From NCBI GenBank assembly GCA_946553025.1, contig CAMNRM010000042.1, positions 1-44,045 of the forward strand: a stretch of 44,045 nucleotides of DNA, given 5' to 3'. This stretch comes from an uncultured Clostridium sp. Lineage in GTDB: Bacteria > Bacillota > Clostridia > Lachnospirales > Lachnospiraceae. Shown in pieces: positions 24,355 through 32,873 of the stretch (within the stretch, counting starts at the first letter, position 1; each line of letters starts with the position of its first letter). The translations under genes were made by a program, and so were the position numbers. The notes below the pieces were generated by a model. The model saw only the letters and a program-made list of their open reading frames with translations, was not told where the DNA came from and did no database searches.

Positions 24355-25773
24355 CTATTCCTGCTCCCAAATCCCCGCGGCAAGAACCGTCATATCGTCC
24401 CTGGCACCCTCGCCGAAGCTCAGCGCAAAGTCCAGCACGCTGTCGGCAATCTCCTGCGGCCGCATCTTCGGCAGGGCTTCTAAGTACTCCACCATAACCT
24501 CTTCCTTTTCTTCCCCCGGCAATGCATCCAGCACCCCGTCACTCACCATCACGATCCGGTCGTCGTCCCAAAGCTTTCTTGACATCAGCACCGGTTCAAT
24601 CGGATTTAATATTCCAATGGGCACATCCCCTGCCTCAAGCTGCTCCACGCCATCCCTTCCCATAAGAAAAGAAGCCGAAGCACCAAGCTTCATGGCCTCC
24701 AGAACTCCTGTATGCAAATCCACGCACACCACATCCACCGCTGCCGGATGCTGCTCCTTGCCCGCCAGCAAAAGAACAGTATTCACCAGCTTTAATGACG
24801 CCCTCGCCGAAAATCCCGCCTCCACAAGCTGTTCGGTCAGCTCGATAATCCGGCAGCTCTCCTGGCACGCCTGCGGCCCGCTTCCCATCCCGTCTGCCAG
24901 GCTCATAATTACCTGCCCTTCCAGATTCTTAAAGAAGGTAAAATTATCCCCGGAAACATCCTCCCCCTCCTTGGGCGTGCGGGCAATGCCGTAGAGCATG
25001 TGATATTTTCCTTCCTCGATAAACCGCAGGGTTGACATCTGGCGCGTTACGATGGCCCGGCTGTCCTTGGCCGGATTCCAGCGCTGCTTTCCCATGGCCT
25101 GTCCAAGGATATTTGCCGCTTCCCTGGCCGTAAGGCAGGTTCCGTGGGTGGTCTTTACGGTCAGATAAGCTTCCCTCTGCTTATTTTCATATTCCAACAC
25201 CAGCATATTTTTAATCAGCATATGGCGGCGGCGGAAAATCTTTTTAACTGCAAATTCCCGCTCCGCCGTAATATCCACCGCCTGCTCCATCTGCCGGGAA
25301 AATTCCTCGATAATCGCCGCCAACTCCCGAAACTGGACAATCACCGCATCCCGGCTTTCCAAAAACCTGCTCTTCCAGGACAGGTTCATCGTCGCCCGTC
25401 CCAGACTGCTGTTTAACTGGCTTAAATACTTCTCCTTATGAAAACAGGTCTGCCGAAAAAGCAAAGGCATGTCCTCCATGCGCACCGAGCCGTGAACCTC
25501 AAATGCCCGCAGAAGGTAATACAGATAATAACTGTCCTCCCGTGAACTGTCCTGGTATAAATTGCAGCGGGTACAGCCGCCGCACACCATGGCTGCCGCC
25601 GTCTGCATCGCTGCCGCCCCGTCCTCACGGGTCAGATGCCTCCCGTCGATCTCCTCCGAAAAGGATTGTGCCAGCCGGCTTAAGGAAGAAGCCATATCCC
25701 CCAGCCGGGCCGCTGTATATACATTCACATCCGCCATATCCAGGCGTTTCTGATTTTGACGCCGAAACAGCAC
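24355..25773 (-). CDS. spoIIE: SpoIIE-family PP2C phosphatase lacking the membrane domain
   Basis: SpoIIE dephosphorylates SpoIIAA to release sigma-F in the forespore and also binds the division site. The C-terminal PP2C/SpoIIE domain is intact: VSGDNFTFF, MSLADGMGSGPQA, IVMVSDGVLDALPGEE and ARDDMTVLAAGIW supply the metal-binding Asp residues. The central part keeps the Cys-rich segment VCGGCTRCNLY and a later RQTCFH. The protein has only about 472 residues and no transmembrane helices, whereas B. subtilis SpoIIE has about 827 with ten N-terminal helices, and only 119 bases separate it from divIC. I chose the GTG at 25773 because of GATAGGAGGG seven bases before it; ATGs at 25794 and 25737 are alternatives. 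Its position between divIC and tilS is the classical spoIIE locus. An upstream TATAAT (25857-25852) may be its -10. Confidence 0.85.
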   Translation of the reverse strand: MLFRRQNQKRLDMADVNVYTAARLGDMASSLSRLAQSFSEEIDGRHLTREDGAAAMQTAAAMVCGGCTRCNLYQDSSREDSYYLYYLLRAFEVHGSVRMEDMPLLFRQTCFHKEKYLSQLNSSLGRATMNLSWKSRFLESRDAVIVQFRELAAIIEEFSRQMEQAVDITAEREFAVKKIFRRRHMLIKNMLVLEYENKQREAYLTVKTTHGTCLTAREAANILGQAMGKQRWNPAKDSRAIVTRQMSTLRFIEEGKYHMLYGIARTPKEGEDVSGDNFTFFKNLEGQVIMSLADGMGSGPQACQESCRIIELTEQLVEAGFSARASLKLVNTVLLLAGKEQHPAAVDVVCVDLHTGVLEAMKLGASASFLMGRDGVEQLEAGDVPIGILNPIEPVLMSRKLWDDDRIVMVSDGVLDALPGEEKEEVMVEYLEALPKMRPQEIADSVLDFALSFGEGARDDMTVLAAGIWEQE

Positions 25774-25892
25774 AAAAATCCCTCCTATCCGCATATTCTC
25801 TTTTGTGTATACCACAAAAAGCGTGCTGCGCACTACAGTATACTCAAAAAGATTATATGCAGACAAAAGGGAAATAATAACTCCCAATCCGG

Positions 25893-26210
25893 CTAATTAT
25901 TCGATGGTTTTAATAAAATTTCATCCGGATTCACCAGTCCCAGCTTTTCCTTGGCAACCTCTTCGATGTACTGTTTGCTCTGGACGTAAATCTCCCGCTC
26001 TTCTAAAGCAGCCTTCCGATCCAACTCGGACTGCTTCTCTGCCTCGAGGTTCTCTTCCCGGATCTGATATTCCAAATCCCGCTGTTTTAAGGATGCACTC
26101 TTAATATTTACAACCACAGCCAGACTTAAGACAACGAGGGTCACGCCGATAAGCGCCGCCCGGTTCCCCCATTTGTCCTTTTTGTGTGCCTTTCCCGTTT
26201 TACTCTTCAT
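25893..26210 (-). CDS. divIC: septum formation initiator DivIC/FtsB-like
   Basis: This is a small bitopic division protein of 105 residues: a basic cytoplasmic start, one transmembrane helix (AALIGVTLVVLSLAVVVNI, about 18-36), a coiled coil rich in Glu/Lys/Gln, and the family C-terminal motif YIEEVAKEKLGLVNPDEILLKP. DivIC/FtsB bridges FtsL and other late divisome proteins outside the membrane. The gene overlaps the end of yabQ by 11 bases, with its ribosome binding site (GGAGATACGG) inside yabQ, so translation is probably coupled. Confidence 0.9.
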   Translation of the reverse strand: MKSKTGKAHKKDKWGNRAALIGVTLVVLSLAVVVNIKSASLKQRDLEYQIREENLEAEKQSELDRKAALEEREIYVQSKQYIEEVAKEKLGLVNPDEILLKPSNN

Positions 26211-26601
26211 CCGTATCTCCCATCTGCCTTTTTTCAGAAATCTTTTTTCTGAACTTTTTTCTTTTCTGATTATTGATTTTAATCCTTTCCAGCATTTTTT
26301 GCAATACCTTCAGCATATTTCTGCTGATCATCCGATCGTATGCCAGCATCCCTAAAATCACGGCGATAATCACATAGCTTCTTAAAATTCCGTCGTTCTG
26401 CCGGTAGAGCAGAGAAAACACCGAAAGACTTACATAAATCCAGTAGAAAAAATCCTCCAGGCTGACCAGCCAGCTTTTTGCCGAAAATAAAAGACGGCTG
26501 ATCCGCAGCAAATCATAGCAGAACATCAGCCAGCCCCCCAGCCCAAGGCAGCTGGCCAACAACACCGCCTGTGTATAAATTTCCCCGCTTACGCCCCTCA
26601 T
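26200..26601 (-). CDS. yabQ: spore cortex biosynthesis protein YabQ
   Basis: YabQ is an integral membrane protein needed for spore cortex formation. The 133-residue sequence has four likely hydrophobic segments (AVLLASCLGLGGWLMFCYDLL, DFFYWIYVSLSVFSLLY, YVIIAVILGMLAYDRM) and a very basic C-terminal tail (KRKKFRKKISEKRQ). The signature FCYDLLRISRLLF and FFYWI match the family. It lies between yabP and divIC, as in Bacillus, and overlaps divIC. Its production should come with the yabP sigma-E transcript. Confidence 0.88.
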   Translation of the reverse strand: MRGVSGEIYTQAVLLASCLGLGGWLMFCYDLLRISRLLFSAKSWLVSLEDFFYWIYVSLSVFSLLYRQNDGILRSYVIIAVILGMLAYDRMISRNMLKVLQKMLERIKINNQKRKKFRKKISEKRQMGDTDEE

Positions 26602-26606
26602 CCGCC

Positions 26607-26891
26607 CTACCGAAACAGCCGGGTAAAGAAAGACTCCCCGGCCTTGCGCAAAGCCTCATTTGAGCTGTAGACCAGGCTGTCAGCCTGTCCATCTAAATCA
26701 ACCTCGCCCTTTTCTAAAGTAAGCCTGCTGACGCATAAATCCTTCCCCTTAATGGTTAAAAGCCCTTTATCCGTATCCAGGACAACCTGGTTTTCATCAA
26801 AAGAAACTACATCTGCAATCCCGGTAATACTCATTTTCCCGCGATCCTCCATCATCAGCCGATGGGGACGCCCGCCAATCTTTTCTTCCAT
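26607..26891 (-). CDS. yabP: sporulation protein YabP
   Basis: YabP is a small cytoplasmic sporulation protein required, with YabQ, for cortex assembly. It has 94 residues and the family pattern: RHRL-like start (RPHRLMMEDRGKMSITGIADVVSFDENQVVLDTDKGLLTIKGKDLCVSRLTLEKGEV with a terminal hydrophobic FFTRLFR). The frame is open six codons further, but the ATG at 26891 has GGGAGG seven bases upstream. A sigma-E-like promoter sits about 40-60 bases ahead. It precedes yabQ by five bases. Confidence 0.9.
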   Translation of the reverse strand: MEEKIGGRPHRLMMEDRGKMSITGIADVVSFDENQVVLDTDKGLLTIKGKDLCVSRLTLEKGEVDLDGQADSLVYSSNEALRKAGESFFTRLFR

Positions 26892-26926
26892 ACAAAAACC
26901 TCCCAACATACTAAACCACTTGATTC

Positions 26927-26955
26927 AGTATATTAGGAGGCCGTGAAAAATATTC
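26927..26955 (-). promoter_or_regulatory. candidate sigma-E promoter for yabP-yabQ
   Basis: On the minus strand GAATATT (26955-26949) is followed after 14 bases by AATATACT (26934-26927). This resembles the mother-cell sigma-E elements (-35 near GNATATT, -10 near CATACANT) at their usual spacing. yabP is sigma-E controlled in Bacillus, which supports the call. Confidence 0.45.
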
Positions 26956-26962
26956 CTTTTTC

Positions 26963-27202
26963 TCACAGATAACGGTAAAGTTCCTTTGCTTCTTCCTTCT
27001 TCACCGTTTCCTGAACGTCCAGCACCTCAACCTTAACCGATCGCGTGCCGAACTGAATTTCAATCACATCCCCTTCTTTAACGCTTAAGGATGCCTTCGC
27101 CGGTTTATCATTCACCAAAACCCGCCCGGCGTCACAGGCTTCGTTCGCTACGGTACGCCGCTTAATTAAGCGGGATACCTTAAGAAATTTGTCCAGTCGC
27201 AT
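26963..27202 (-). CDS. rqcP: S4-domain ribosome quality control factor RqcP (YabO)
   Basis: This 79-residue protein is almost entirely an S4 RNA-binding domain: MRLDKFLKVSRLIKRRTVANEACDAGRVLVNDKPAKASLSVKEGDVIEI. B. subtilis YabO, now RqcP, sits on 50S-peptidyl-tRNA complexes and supports RqcH-driven alanine tailing of stalled nascent chains. Synteny (mazG - rqcP - yabP - yabQ - divIC) supports orthology over the general heat-shock Hsp15 family. It begins three bases after the HU gene, so the two should be co-transcribed. Confidence 0.88.
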   Translation of the reverse strand: MRLDKFLKVSRLIKRRTVANEACDAGRVLVNDKPAKASLSVKEGDVIEIQFGTRSVKVEVLDVQETVKKEEAKELYRYL

Positions 27203-27205
27203 AAA

Positions 27206-27481
27206 TTATGCATTCACCATATCCTTTAATGCCTTGCCGGCTTTAAACTTCGGGCTCTTCGATGCAGCAATGGTCATAGGCTCGCGGGTCTTGGGATTTC
27301 TGCCTTCTCTCTCTGCTCTTTCCGAAACCTCAAACGTACCAAAGCCAACAAGCTGAACCTTCTCACCCTTAACCAACTCATCTGCTACAACATCTGTAAA
27401 TGCCTTAATTGCCTTCTCAGCATCTTTTTTAGAAATCTCTGCCTTCTCAGCTACTGCTGCAATTAATTCCGTTTTGTTCAT
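27206..27481 (-). CDS. hup: HU-family DNA-binding protein
   Basis: This 91-residue nucleoid protein bends and compacts DNA as a dimer. The family signature is clear: MNKTELIAAVAEKAEISKKDAEKAIKAF at the start, VQLVGFGTFEVSERAEREGRNPKTREPMTIAASKSPKFKAGKALKDMVN at the end, with the DNA-intercalating RNP segment. The ATG at 27481 has TTAGGAGG upstream; the longer frame is excluded. HU is inserted between mazG and rqcP relative to the Bacillus order. It has a strong promoter 189 bases upstream, giving a long leader. Confidence 0.96.
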   Translation of the reverse strand: MNKTELIAAVAEKAEISKKDAEKAIKAFTDVVADELVKGEKVQLVGFGTFEVSERAEREGRNPKTREPMTIAASKSPKFKAGKALKDMVNA

Positions 27482-27669
27482 CGTTTTCCTCCTAAATTTA
27501 CAAATAGGGACAAATCCTGCATCTGCCCGTTCAAAAAGCGTCCGCAAAACCTGTCAATTTCAAGTTCCTGTCCGCACAGGTTCACTGCAAGCGGCAAGTG
27601 CACAGAGCCATACCGACAGCAACAATTGCAGTCCTGCCACCCAGGTTTGCTGAATGGTGTACTCTATCA

Positions 27670-27698
27670 TTTATATCCGTTTATTCCCTATTTGTCAA
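27670..27698 (-). promoter_or_regulatory. strong sigma-A promoter of hup-rqcP
   Basis: On the minus strand TTGACA (27698-27693) and TATAAA (27675-27670) are exactly 17 bases apart. The leader of about 180 bases (27482-27662) shows no structure I can assign. Upstream, between this promoter and mazG, a 6-bp hairpin (27727-27745) without a U-run is the only candidate for ending mazG transcription. Confidence 0.8.
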
Positions 27699-27806
27699 GG
27701 TTTTTCGGCATTTTCCCGGAAGAATTGGCAGATTATTTTTCTGCCGTTTTATCGCCCTGCAAATTTATTCGTTCCGGCGCTGTTTTTTGCCTGTTTTATG
27801 CATATT

Positions 27807-28217
27807 TTAAGTCGTTTTGTGTATGTTTTTTGCCCGCTCTGCCTTCTCTGCCTTCTCCTGCGCCTTCACTGCATCCCAAAGCGCCCGGCCCTCCTCGGGC
27901 GACCCGGCCTTGGCATCTCCAAACACATGGGGATGGCGGCGGATCATCTTCCGGCAAAGTCCGTCGATAACATCGTCAATCGTAAATAAATTCTCTTCCC
28001 GGGCAATCTGGCTGTTTAACACCACCTGCAAAAGCACATCACCCAGCTCCTCACAGAGATTTTCCATATCCTTGTTGTCAATCGCCTGAAAAACCTCCTC
28101 CGTTTCATCGGCCAGGCATTTCTTCAATGACTCAAACGTCTGCTTCCGATCCCAGGGACAGCCGTGGTCGGAGCGAAGTTCAGCGATAATCTTTGTTAAA
28201 TCGGTAAAATTGTACAT
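27807..28217 (-). CDS. mazG: MazG nucleoside triphosphate pyrophosphohydrolase
   Basis: This single-domain MazG of 136 residues hydrolyses NTPs and dNTPs to monophosphates, cleaning the pool or lowering alarmone levels. The family start YNFTDLTKIIAELRSDHGCPWDRKQT is intact. The metal-binding acidic motifs ADETEEVFQAIDN and NLCEELGDVLLQVV follow, then KMIRRHPHVFGD. The C-terminus is short and Lys/Glu-rich. In Bacillus the equivalent gene (yabN) carries an extra methylase domain that is absent here. GGAAAGGAAG precedes the ATG. The next gene upstream begins with a diverged copy of the same first 16 codons. Confidence 0.93.
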   Translation of the reverse strand: MYNFTDLTKIIAELRSDHGCPWDRKQTFESLKKCLADETEEVFQAIDNKDMENLCEELGDVLLQVVLNSQIAREENLFTIDDVIDGLCRKMIRRHPHVFGDAKAGSPEEGRALWDAVKAQEKAEKAERAKNIHKTT

Positions 28218-28254
28218 GGTTGATTCTTCCTTTCCGTATTTTATTCATATCCAT

Positions 28255-28641
28255 TCAATCTGGTGCGTCCTTATAAATTCCTAATACCTGTGGTCGAGTA
28301 ACCATATTTCCTTCAGATGCAAGGCGTAGTACCTCGTCTTTTTCTCTGCTCAATGCAATACGTTCATAAAGACTTGAATTATATTGCCGTTGTAATGTAC
28401 GAATACTCCAAGCTGCCTGAGAAGCTTCAATTTCATAAAAATTACGTTCATTATCATCCTTTATACGCATTAGTAAAAGATAATGCGACCAGGGAAGAGT
28501 AAACGGAATCGATTTTTCAAAAAGGCTAAACACTGTTTCGCTTTTTTCAACAGCAAAACGGCTAAATATAGCTTCACTTATTCGATTTTGATAAGTACGG
28601 AGTTCGGCAATAATATTCATCAAATCGGTAAAATTATACAT
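28255..28641 (-). pseudogene. chimera: mazG start fused to a DUF1016 (YhcG) fragment
   Basis: The 128-residue frame starts MYNFTDLMNIIAELR, nearly the same as MazG, then switches to a different family. IPFTLPWSHYLLLMRIKDDNERNFYEIEASQAAWSIRTLQRQYNSSLYERIALSREKDEVLRLASEG is the end of the DUF1016 N-terminal domain, as in the PDDEXK nuclease-like YhcG proteins. Both the start of DUF1016 and its C-terminal nuclease domain are missing. A ribosome binding site (GAGG) and ATG exist, so a short protein may be made, but it looks like a remnant created by recombination into a mazG copy. Base composition is more AT-rich than in the neighbours, which fits transferred DNA. Confidence 0.65.
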
Positions 28642-28668
28642 AATACCTCAGCCTTTCTTTAATTTTTC

Positions 28669-29565
28669 TTATTCCCGCACCCGCGGTTCCCCGGAAGGAT
28701 ATCTCTTTTTGGTAAATGCGATAAAACGCTCCACCCGGCTGCTGATATACTTTCCCTTCTTCCACACCAGCCCGATATCCTGCCGGATCTGCGGGGTAAT
28801 CGGAAGCTTGACAAATTCGCTGGAATCCGCCATGATCGAGGCGTATAAAAACGCGCCGCCTAAATTCTGCGCGACAAACTGCCTTATCGTATACAGCTGG
28901 CTGGCATGTAAAATCACCTTCGGCTTGATTCCATGGCGCTCAAAAACCTCGGCCAGCGTCGTGTTCTGCACGGAATCCGTATTATACATAATCAGCGCCT
29001 CATCCCGCAGCATCTCTATGCTCACTTCCTTTTCCCGCGCCAGACGGTGATCCGGTGACACGCAAAAGACAAGGGGATCGGCAAGAATCTGGTAAGAGTT
29101 CATCTTATCGATATCATAAAAATGCATATTCACCAGCGCCAGGTCCAGTTCCTCCTCCTGCACCAGCGCCGCCGCCCGAATGGAGCCATACTCGAACAGT
29201 TCCACGGGTATATCCGGGTATTTTTCCTGAAACGCCAGCAGCATATCCGGAAAAAATATCGTACTCAGCAGGGGCGGAATCCCTATCTTTACCGGGATGA
29301 TCTGCCTGCCCAGATCGTAGAGCTGCGAGGAAGTCTGTCGGATGGATTCCAAAAGTGCGCTGGCCTTCCGGTAGAACATCTCCCCTTCATTCGTCAGAGT
29401 CAGATGGTTTTTGGAACGTAAAAATAAATTTACGGAAAACTCTTTTTCCAGTTCACGGATAGCATTTGAAATCGCCGGCTGCGTAACATAAAGCTTCTGC
29501 GCCGCCGAGGTAATGCTGTGGCACTCTGTTACCGCACAAAAATATTCCAGCTGAATAATCTTCAC
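28669..29565 (-). CDS. LysR-family regulator (TtdR-like by context)
   Basis: This 298-residue protein has the standard LysR layout. The N-terminal winged helix is MKIIQLEYFCAVTECHSITSAAQKLYVTQPAISNAIRELEKEFSVNLFLRS, and the effector-binding domain follows from about residue 90 (IPVKIGIPPLLSTIFFPDML). The start codon is GTG after GGGGAGGAAG. It is divergent from the transporter and L-tartrate dehydratase genes, the usual position of a LysR activator; E. coli ttdR is arranged the same way next to ttdABT. I infer that it senses a dicarboxylate such as tartrate. An extended TGGTATACT near 29665 on the minus strand may be its -10. Confidence 0.88.
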   Translation of the reverse strand: MKIIQLEYFCAVTECHSITSAAQKLYVTQPAISNAIRELEKEFSVNLFLRSKNHLTLTNEGEMFYRKASALLESIRQTSSQLYDLGRQIIPVKIGIPPLLSTIFFPDMLLAFQEKYPDIPVELFEYGSIRAAALVQEEELDLALVNMHFYDIDKMNSYQILADPLVFCVSPDHRLAREKEVSIEMLRDEALIMYNTDSVQNTTLAEVFERHGIKPKVILHASQLYTIRQFVAQNLGGAFLYASIMADSSEFVKLPITPQIRQDIGLVWKKGKYISSRVERFIAFTKKRYPSGEPRVRE

Positions 29566-29709
29566 TTCTCTTCCTCCCCTCGCCGAAACCCATCTTTTTT
29601 ATCCGGGAAAACGGCTCGCATATCTGGTAAAATTTTACAGTTCCTCTTTCGTTTTTCCTCTACAGTATACCATAGTTTACGTCATTTTGTCTGTTTTTTT
29701 CGGCAATTA

Positions 29710-29724
29710 ACTAAAATTTATAGT
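29710..29724. promoter_or_regulatory. candidate LysR-binding dyad
   Basis: ACTAAAATTTATAGT is a 15-bp imperfect palindrome of the T-N11-A type. It is centred about 30 bases upstream of the -35 of the divergent promoter, where LysR activators usually bind. The rest of 29566-29930 holds the two divergent promoters and a GAGGAA/TTCCTC hairpin (29782-29811) in the transporter leader. Confidence 0.4.
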
Positions 29725-29742
29725 AGTATTTTTTTTCGTAAA

Positions 29743-29771
29743 TTTACATTCCCTCCATCCTCTGCTACAAT
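29743..29771 (+). promoter_or_regulatory. sigma-A promoter of the transporter-ttdAB operon
   Basis: TTTACA (29743-29748) and TACAAT (29766-29771) are exactly 17 bases apart. The leader runs about 150 bases to the transporter start codon. Confidence 0.7.
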
Positions 29772-29930
29772 GACCTCACAACGAGGAAGTAATAAAACGG
29801 CCGGCTTATTCCTCATATGCATCGGCGCGTGTCTGAACATTTATTCCCGCAATTTTCAGTCACACGTCAAAAAAGGATCGATCTTACCATCAACCGTAAA
29901 CCTTCAAAGAATGGATAGGAGAAAAGCAAA

Positions 29931-31185
29931 ATGAATCCCTCAACAATCACTTTATTATTCCTCTTGTTTGCCGTTGTGATGTTTGTCTTTGAAAAAATCC
30001 CGCTTGGCGTGACCTCCATGATTGTCTGTACCGGCTTGGTCGTCACCGGGGTACTGGATGTAAAAACAGCATTTTCCGGTTTTATCGACAGCAATGTTAT
30101 TCTTTTTGTCGCCATGTTTATCGTCGGCGGTGCACTGTTTGAAACCGGAATGGCAAATAAAATCGGCGGCATCGTCACAAAATTTGCCAAAACTGAACGT
30201 ATGCTGATTATCGCCATTATGCTTATCGTCGGACTGATGAGCGGGGTGCTCTCCAACACCGGAACCGCCGCCGTACTGATTCCCGTCGTTATCGGCATCG
30301 CTGCCAAATCCGGCTACCGGCGTTCGCGGCTCTTAATGCCTTTGGTTTTTGCGGCAGCCATGGGCGGAAACCTCTCCCTTATCGGGGCACCCGGAAATCT
30401 TATTGCCCAGAGCGCATTACAGGAAATCGGCCTTTCCTTTGGTTTTTTTGAGTATGCCATCGTCGGTCTTCCGATTCTGGCCTGCGGCATCCTCTTTTAT
30501 GCCACGATCGGCTACCGGCTTTTGCCCAGCCACGAAGTTAAGGATGACGGGGCTTTTGACACAGGAAAAAATTTTGACAACATCCCCGCATGGAAACAAT
30601 GGCTGTCCTTAATTATCCTGGTTTTCACCCTTCTTGCTATGATTTTTGAGGATAAAATCGGAATTAAGCTGAGTATTTCCGGCTGTATCGGAGCACTGGC
30701 GCTGATTCTTACCGGCGTTATCTCGGAAAAGGACGCTTTAAAATCCATTGACTTAAAAACCATCTTCCTTTTCGGCGGCACCCTCTCCTTGGCTTCCGCG
30801 CTTTCCGCAACCGGAGCCGGGGAAATGATTGCCGGAAAAGTTATCGGCGCACTGGGAGAAAATCCCTCGCCGATGGTACTGACCTTCGTCGTATTCATCC
30901 TGTGTGCGCTGCTGACCAACTTTATGTCCAATACCGCAACCACCGCACTGATGGTTCCCATCTGCCTGTCCATTGCCCAGGGAATGGGTGCCGACCCCAG
31001 AGCCGTTTTAATGGCCTGCGTTATCGGCGGTTCCTGCGCCTATGCCACACCCATCGGCATGCCTGGTTGTCGGTGCCGGAGGATATAAATTTATGGATTA
31101 TGTGAAATCGGGATTCCCGCTGATTATTATCGCAACCATTGTAAGTATGATTCTCCTTCCGATGGCCTTTCCCTTCTTCCCTTAA
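29931..31185 (+). pseudogene. DASS/SLC13-type anion transporter, frameshifted (TtdT-like)
   Basis: This is a polytopic membrane protein that would carry dicarboxylates. Both substrate-binding SNT motifs are intact: LSNTGTAAVLIPV (about residue 105) and FMSNTATTALMVPI (about residue 333), with paired re-entrant regions. The frame breaks near 31062. After CAYATPIGMP the sequence continues only as six alien residues and a stop at 31086-31088. In the +1 frame from 31066 the expected end VVGAGGYKFMDYVKSGFPLIIIATIV...FP is present up to the stop at 31183-31185. An 11-base deletion, losing residues like 'ANTM', explains it exactly. The product would lack the last transmembrane helix. In E. coli TtdT, a DASS tartrate/succinate antiporter, accompanies ttdAB. 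AGGAGAAAAGC precedes the ATG. Confidence 0.8.
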
Positions 31186-31303
31186 TTCAGGACAGGCAAA
31201 CAGGCACAAATAACGAAAAAGGAACCGATAGCATTAGGAAAAATCCTATTTCTATAGCAAAAAATTCTGCAAAATATTTAATAAAAAACAGGAGGTAAAT
31301 ACC

Positions 31304-32203
31304 ATGAACAAGAAAGAAAAGGTGGAACAGCTTACCGGCTACATGGCTAACTTTGTATCCTACATCGGAAAAGTTCTGCCGGACGATATTATCGCCAAGC
31401 TGGATGAACTGGCAGAAAAAGAGGACAGCCCATTGTCCAAGGTTATCTATGAAACCATGAAAAAGAACCAGAAACTGGCTAAGGAATTAAACCGCCCAAG
31501 CTGCCAGGATACAGGAGTTTTGCAGTTCTGGGTAAAATGCGGAACAGCCTTCCCGCTTATCGGCGAACTGGAAGCACTGTTAAAGGAAGCCGTTATCCGG
31601 GCAACCGTAAACGCCCCCCTGCGCCATAACAGCGTGGAAACCTTTGACGAGTACAATACCGGAAAAAATGTAGGCAAGGGAACACCTACCGTATTCTGGG
31701 ATATTGTCCCGGACAGTGATCAGTGCGAAATCTACGCCTACATGGCCGGCGGCGGCTGTACCCTTCCGGGCAAGGCTATGGTGCTTATGCCAGGGGCAGG
31801 CTATGAAGGCGTAACCCAGTTTGTAATGGACGTTATGACCTCCTACGGACTCAACGCCTGTCCGCCGCTCTTAGTCGGCGTCGGGGTAGCCACATCGGTG
31901 GAAACGGCTGCCCTGCTCTCCAAAAAAGCCCTGATGCGCCCACTGGGAAGCCATAATGAAAATGAACGCGCCGCTTCCATGGAAAAGCTTTTAGAGGACG
32001 GAATCAATGCCATCGGACTTGGGCCGCAGGGCATGGGCGGAAAATACTCCGTGATGGGCGTACATATTGAAAACACGGCAAGGCATCCCTCGGCTATCGG
32101 CGTAGCTGTAAACGTCGGCTGCTGGTCCCATCGCCGCGGGCATATTATCTTTGATAAAGATTTAAACTATACCATTACTACACATTCGGAGGTGACCTTA
32201 TAA
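31304..32203 (+). CDS. ttdA: L(+)-tartrate dehydratase / class I fumarase alpha subunit
   Basis: This is the iron-sulfur subunit of a two-part hydro-lyase. It binds a [4Fe-4S] cluster that acts as Lewis acid to dehydrate L-tartrate to oxaloacetate, or interconverts malate and fumarate. Likely cluster cysteines are C67 ([10 protein letters not shown]), C186 ([10 protein letters not shown]) and C273 ([10 protein letters not shown]). [20 protein letters not shown] and [17 protein letters not shown] closely resemble E. coli TtdA, and its 299 residues are about the same length. I prefer tartrate dehydratase because of the LysR and DASS neighbours, but fumarase is possible. CAGGAGGT precedes the ATG. 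Its stop overlaps the ttdB start by one base (TAATG), so translation is coupled. Confidence 0.85.
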   Translation: MNKKEKVEQLTGYMANFVSYIGKVLPDDIIAKLDELAEKEDSPLSKVIYETMKKNQKLAKELNRPSCQDTGVLQFWVKCGTAFPLIGELEALLKEAVIRATVNAPLRHNSVETFDEYNTGKNVGKGTPTVFWDIVPDSDQCEIYAYMAGGGCTLPGKAMVLMPGAGYEGVTQFVMDVMTSYGLNACPPLLVGVGVATSVETAALLSKKALMRPLGSHNENERAASMEKLLEDGINAIGLGPQGMGGKYSVMGVHIENTARHPSAIGVAVNVGCWSHRRGHIIFDKDLNYTITTHSEVTL

Positions 32204-32829
32204 TGTTAGAAATCAAAGACGGAAAGAAAATTTTAACAACCCCGGTATCCGCAGAAGATTTGGCGGATATCCATATCGGCGATATCGTTTATCTTAACGG
32301 CGATATGACCACCTGCAGAGATGTCGCTCACCGCCGCCTGGTGGAAGCCGGACGCGAGCTTCCGGTCGATGTAAGAGATGCCGCAATCTTCCACGCCGGG
32401 CCGATTATCCGCCCATTAGAAAACGACCAGTTTGAAATGGTATCCGTAGGCCCGACCACCAGTATGCGCATGGAAAAATTTGAAAAGGAATTTGTCGAAA
32501 AAACCGGGGTGAAGGTAATTATCGGGAAAGGCGGCATGGGGCCGAATACCGAGTACGCCTGCAAAAACTATAAAGCCATCCACTGTGTATTCCCTGCCGG
32601 AAATGCCGTCGTGGCCGCCTCCGAGGTCGAAGAAATCATCGAAGCCCAATGGCGCGACTTAGGGATGCCGGAAACCCTGTGGCACTGCCGCGTAAAAGAA
32701 TTTGGCCCACTGATCGTTTCCATTGACACGGAAGGGCGCAATCTGTTTGAAGAAAACAAAGTCATCTTTAACCAGAGAAAAGAAAAGGCGGTTGAAGAAA
32801 TCTGTAAGCATGTTGGGTTTATTCAGTAA
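32203..32829 (+). CDS. ttdB: L(+)-tartrate dehydratase / class I fumarase beta subunit
   Basis: This is the partner subunit, 208 residues, forming the C-terminal swivelling domain of class I hydro-lyases. It begins [41 protein letters not shown]. It keeps [21 protein letters not shown] (substrate carboxylate binding), [14 protein letters not shown] and [18 protein letters not shown], and ends [19 protein letters not shown]. These segments follow E. coli TtdB closely. GGAGGTGACC lies inside the end of ttdA just before the ATG. It is the last gene of the operon. Confidence 0.86.
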   Translation: MLEIKDGKKILTTPVSAEDLADIHIGDIVYLNGDMTTCRDVAHRRLVEAGRELPVDVRDAAIFHAGPIIRPLENDQFEMVSVGPTTSMRMEKFEKEFVEKTGVKVIIGKGGMGPNTEYACKNYKAIHCVFPAGNAVVAASEVEEIIEAQWRDLGMPETLWHCRVKEFGPLIVSIDTEGRNLFEENKVIFNQRKEKAVEEICKHVGFIQ

Positions 32830-32873
32830 GGCGCAAGCACGCTTTGGATATTTCAAAAGTCTTACTCAGCAAA

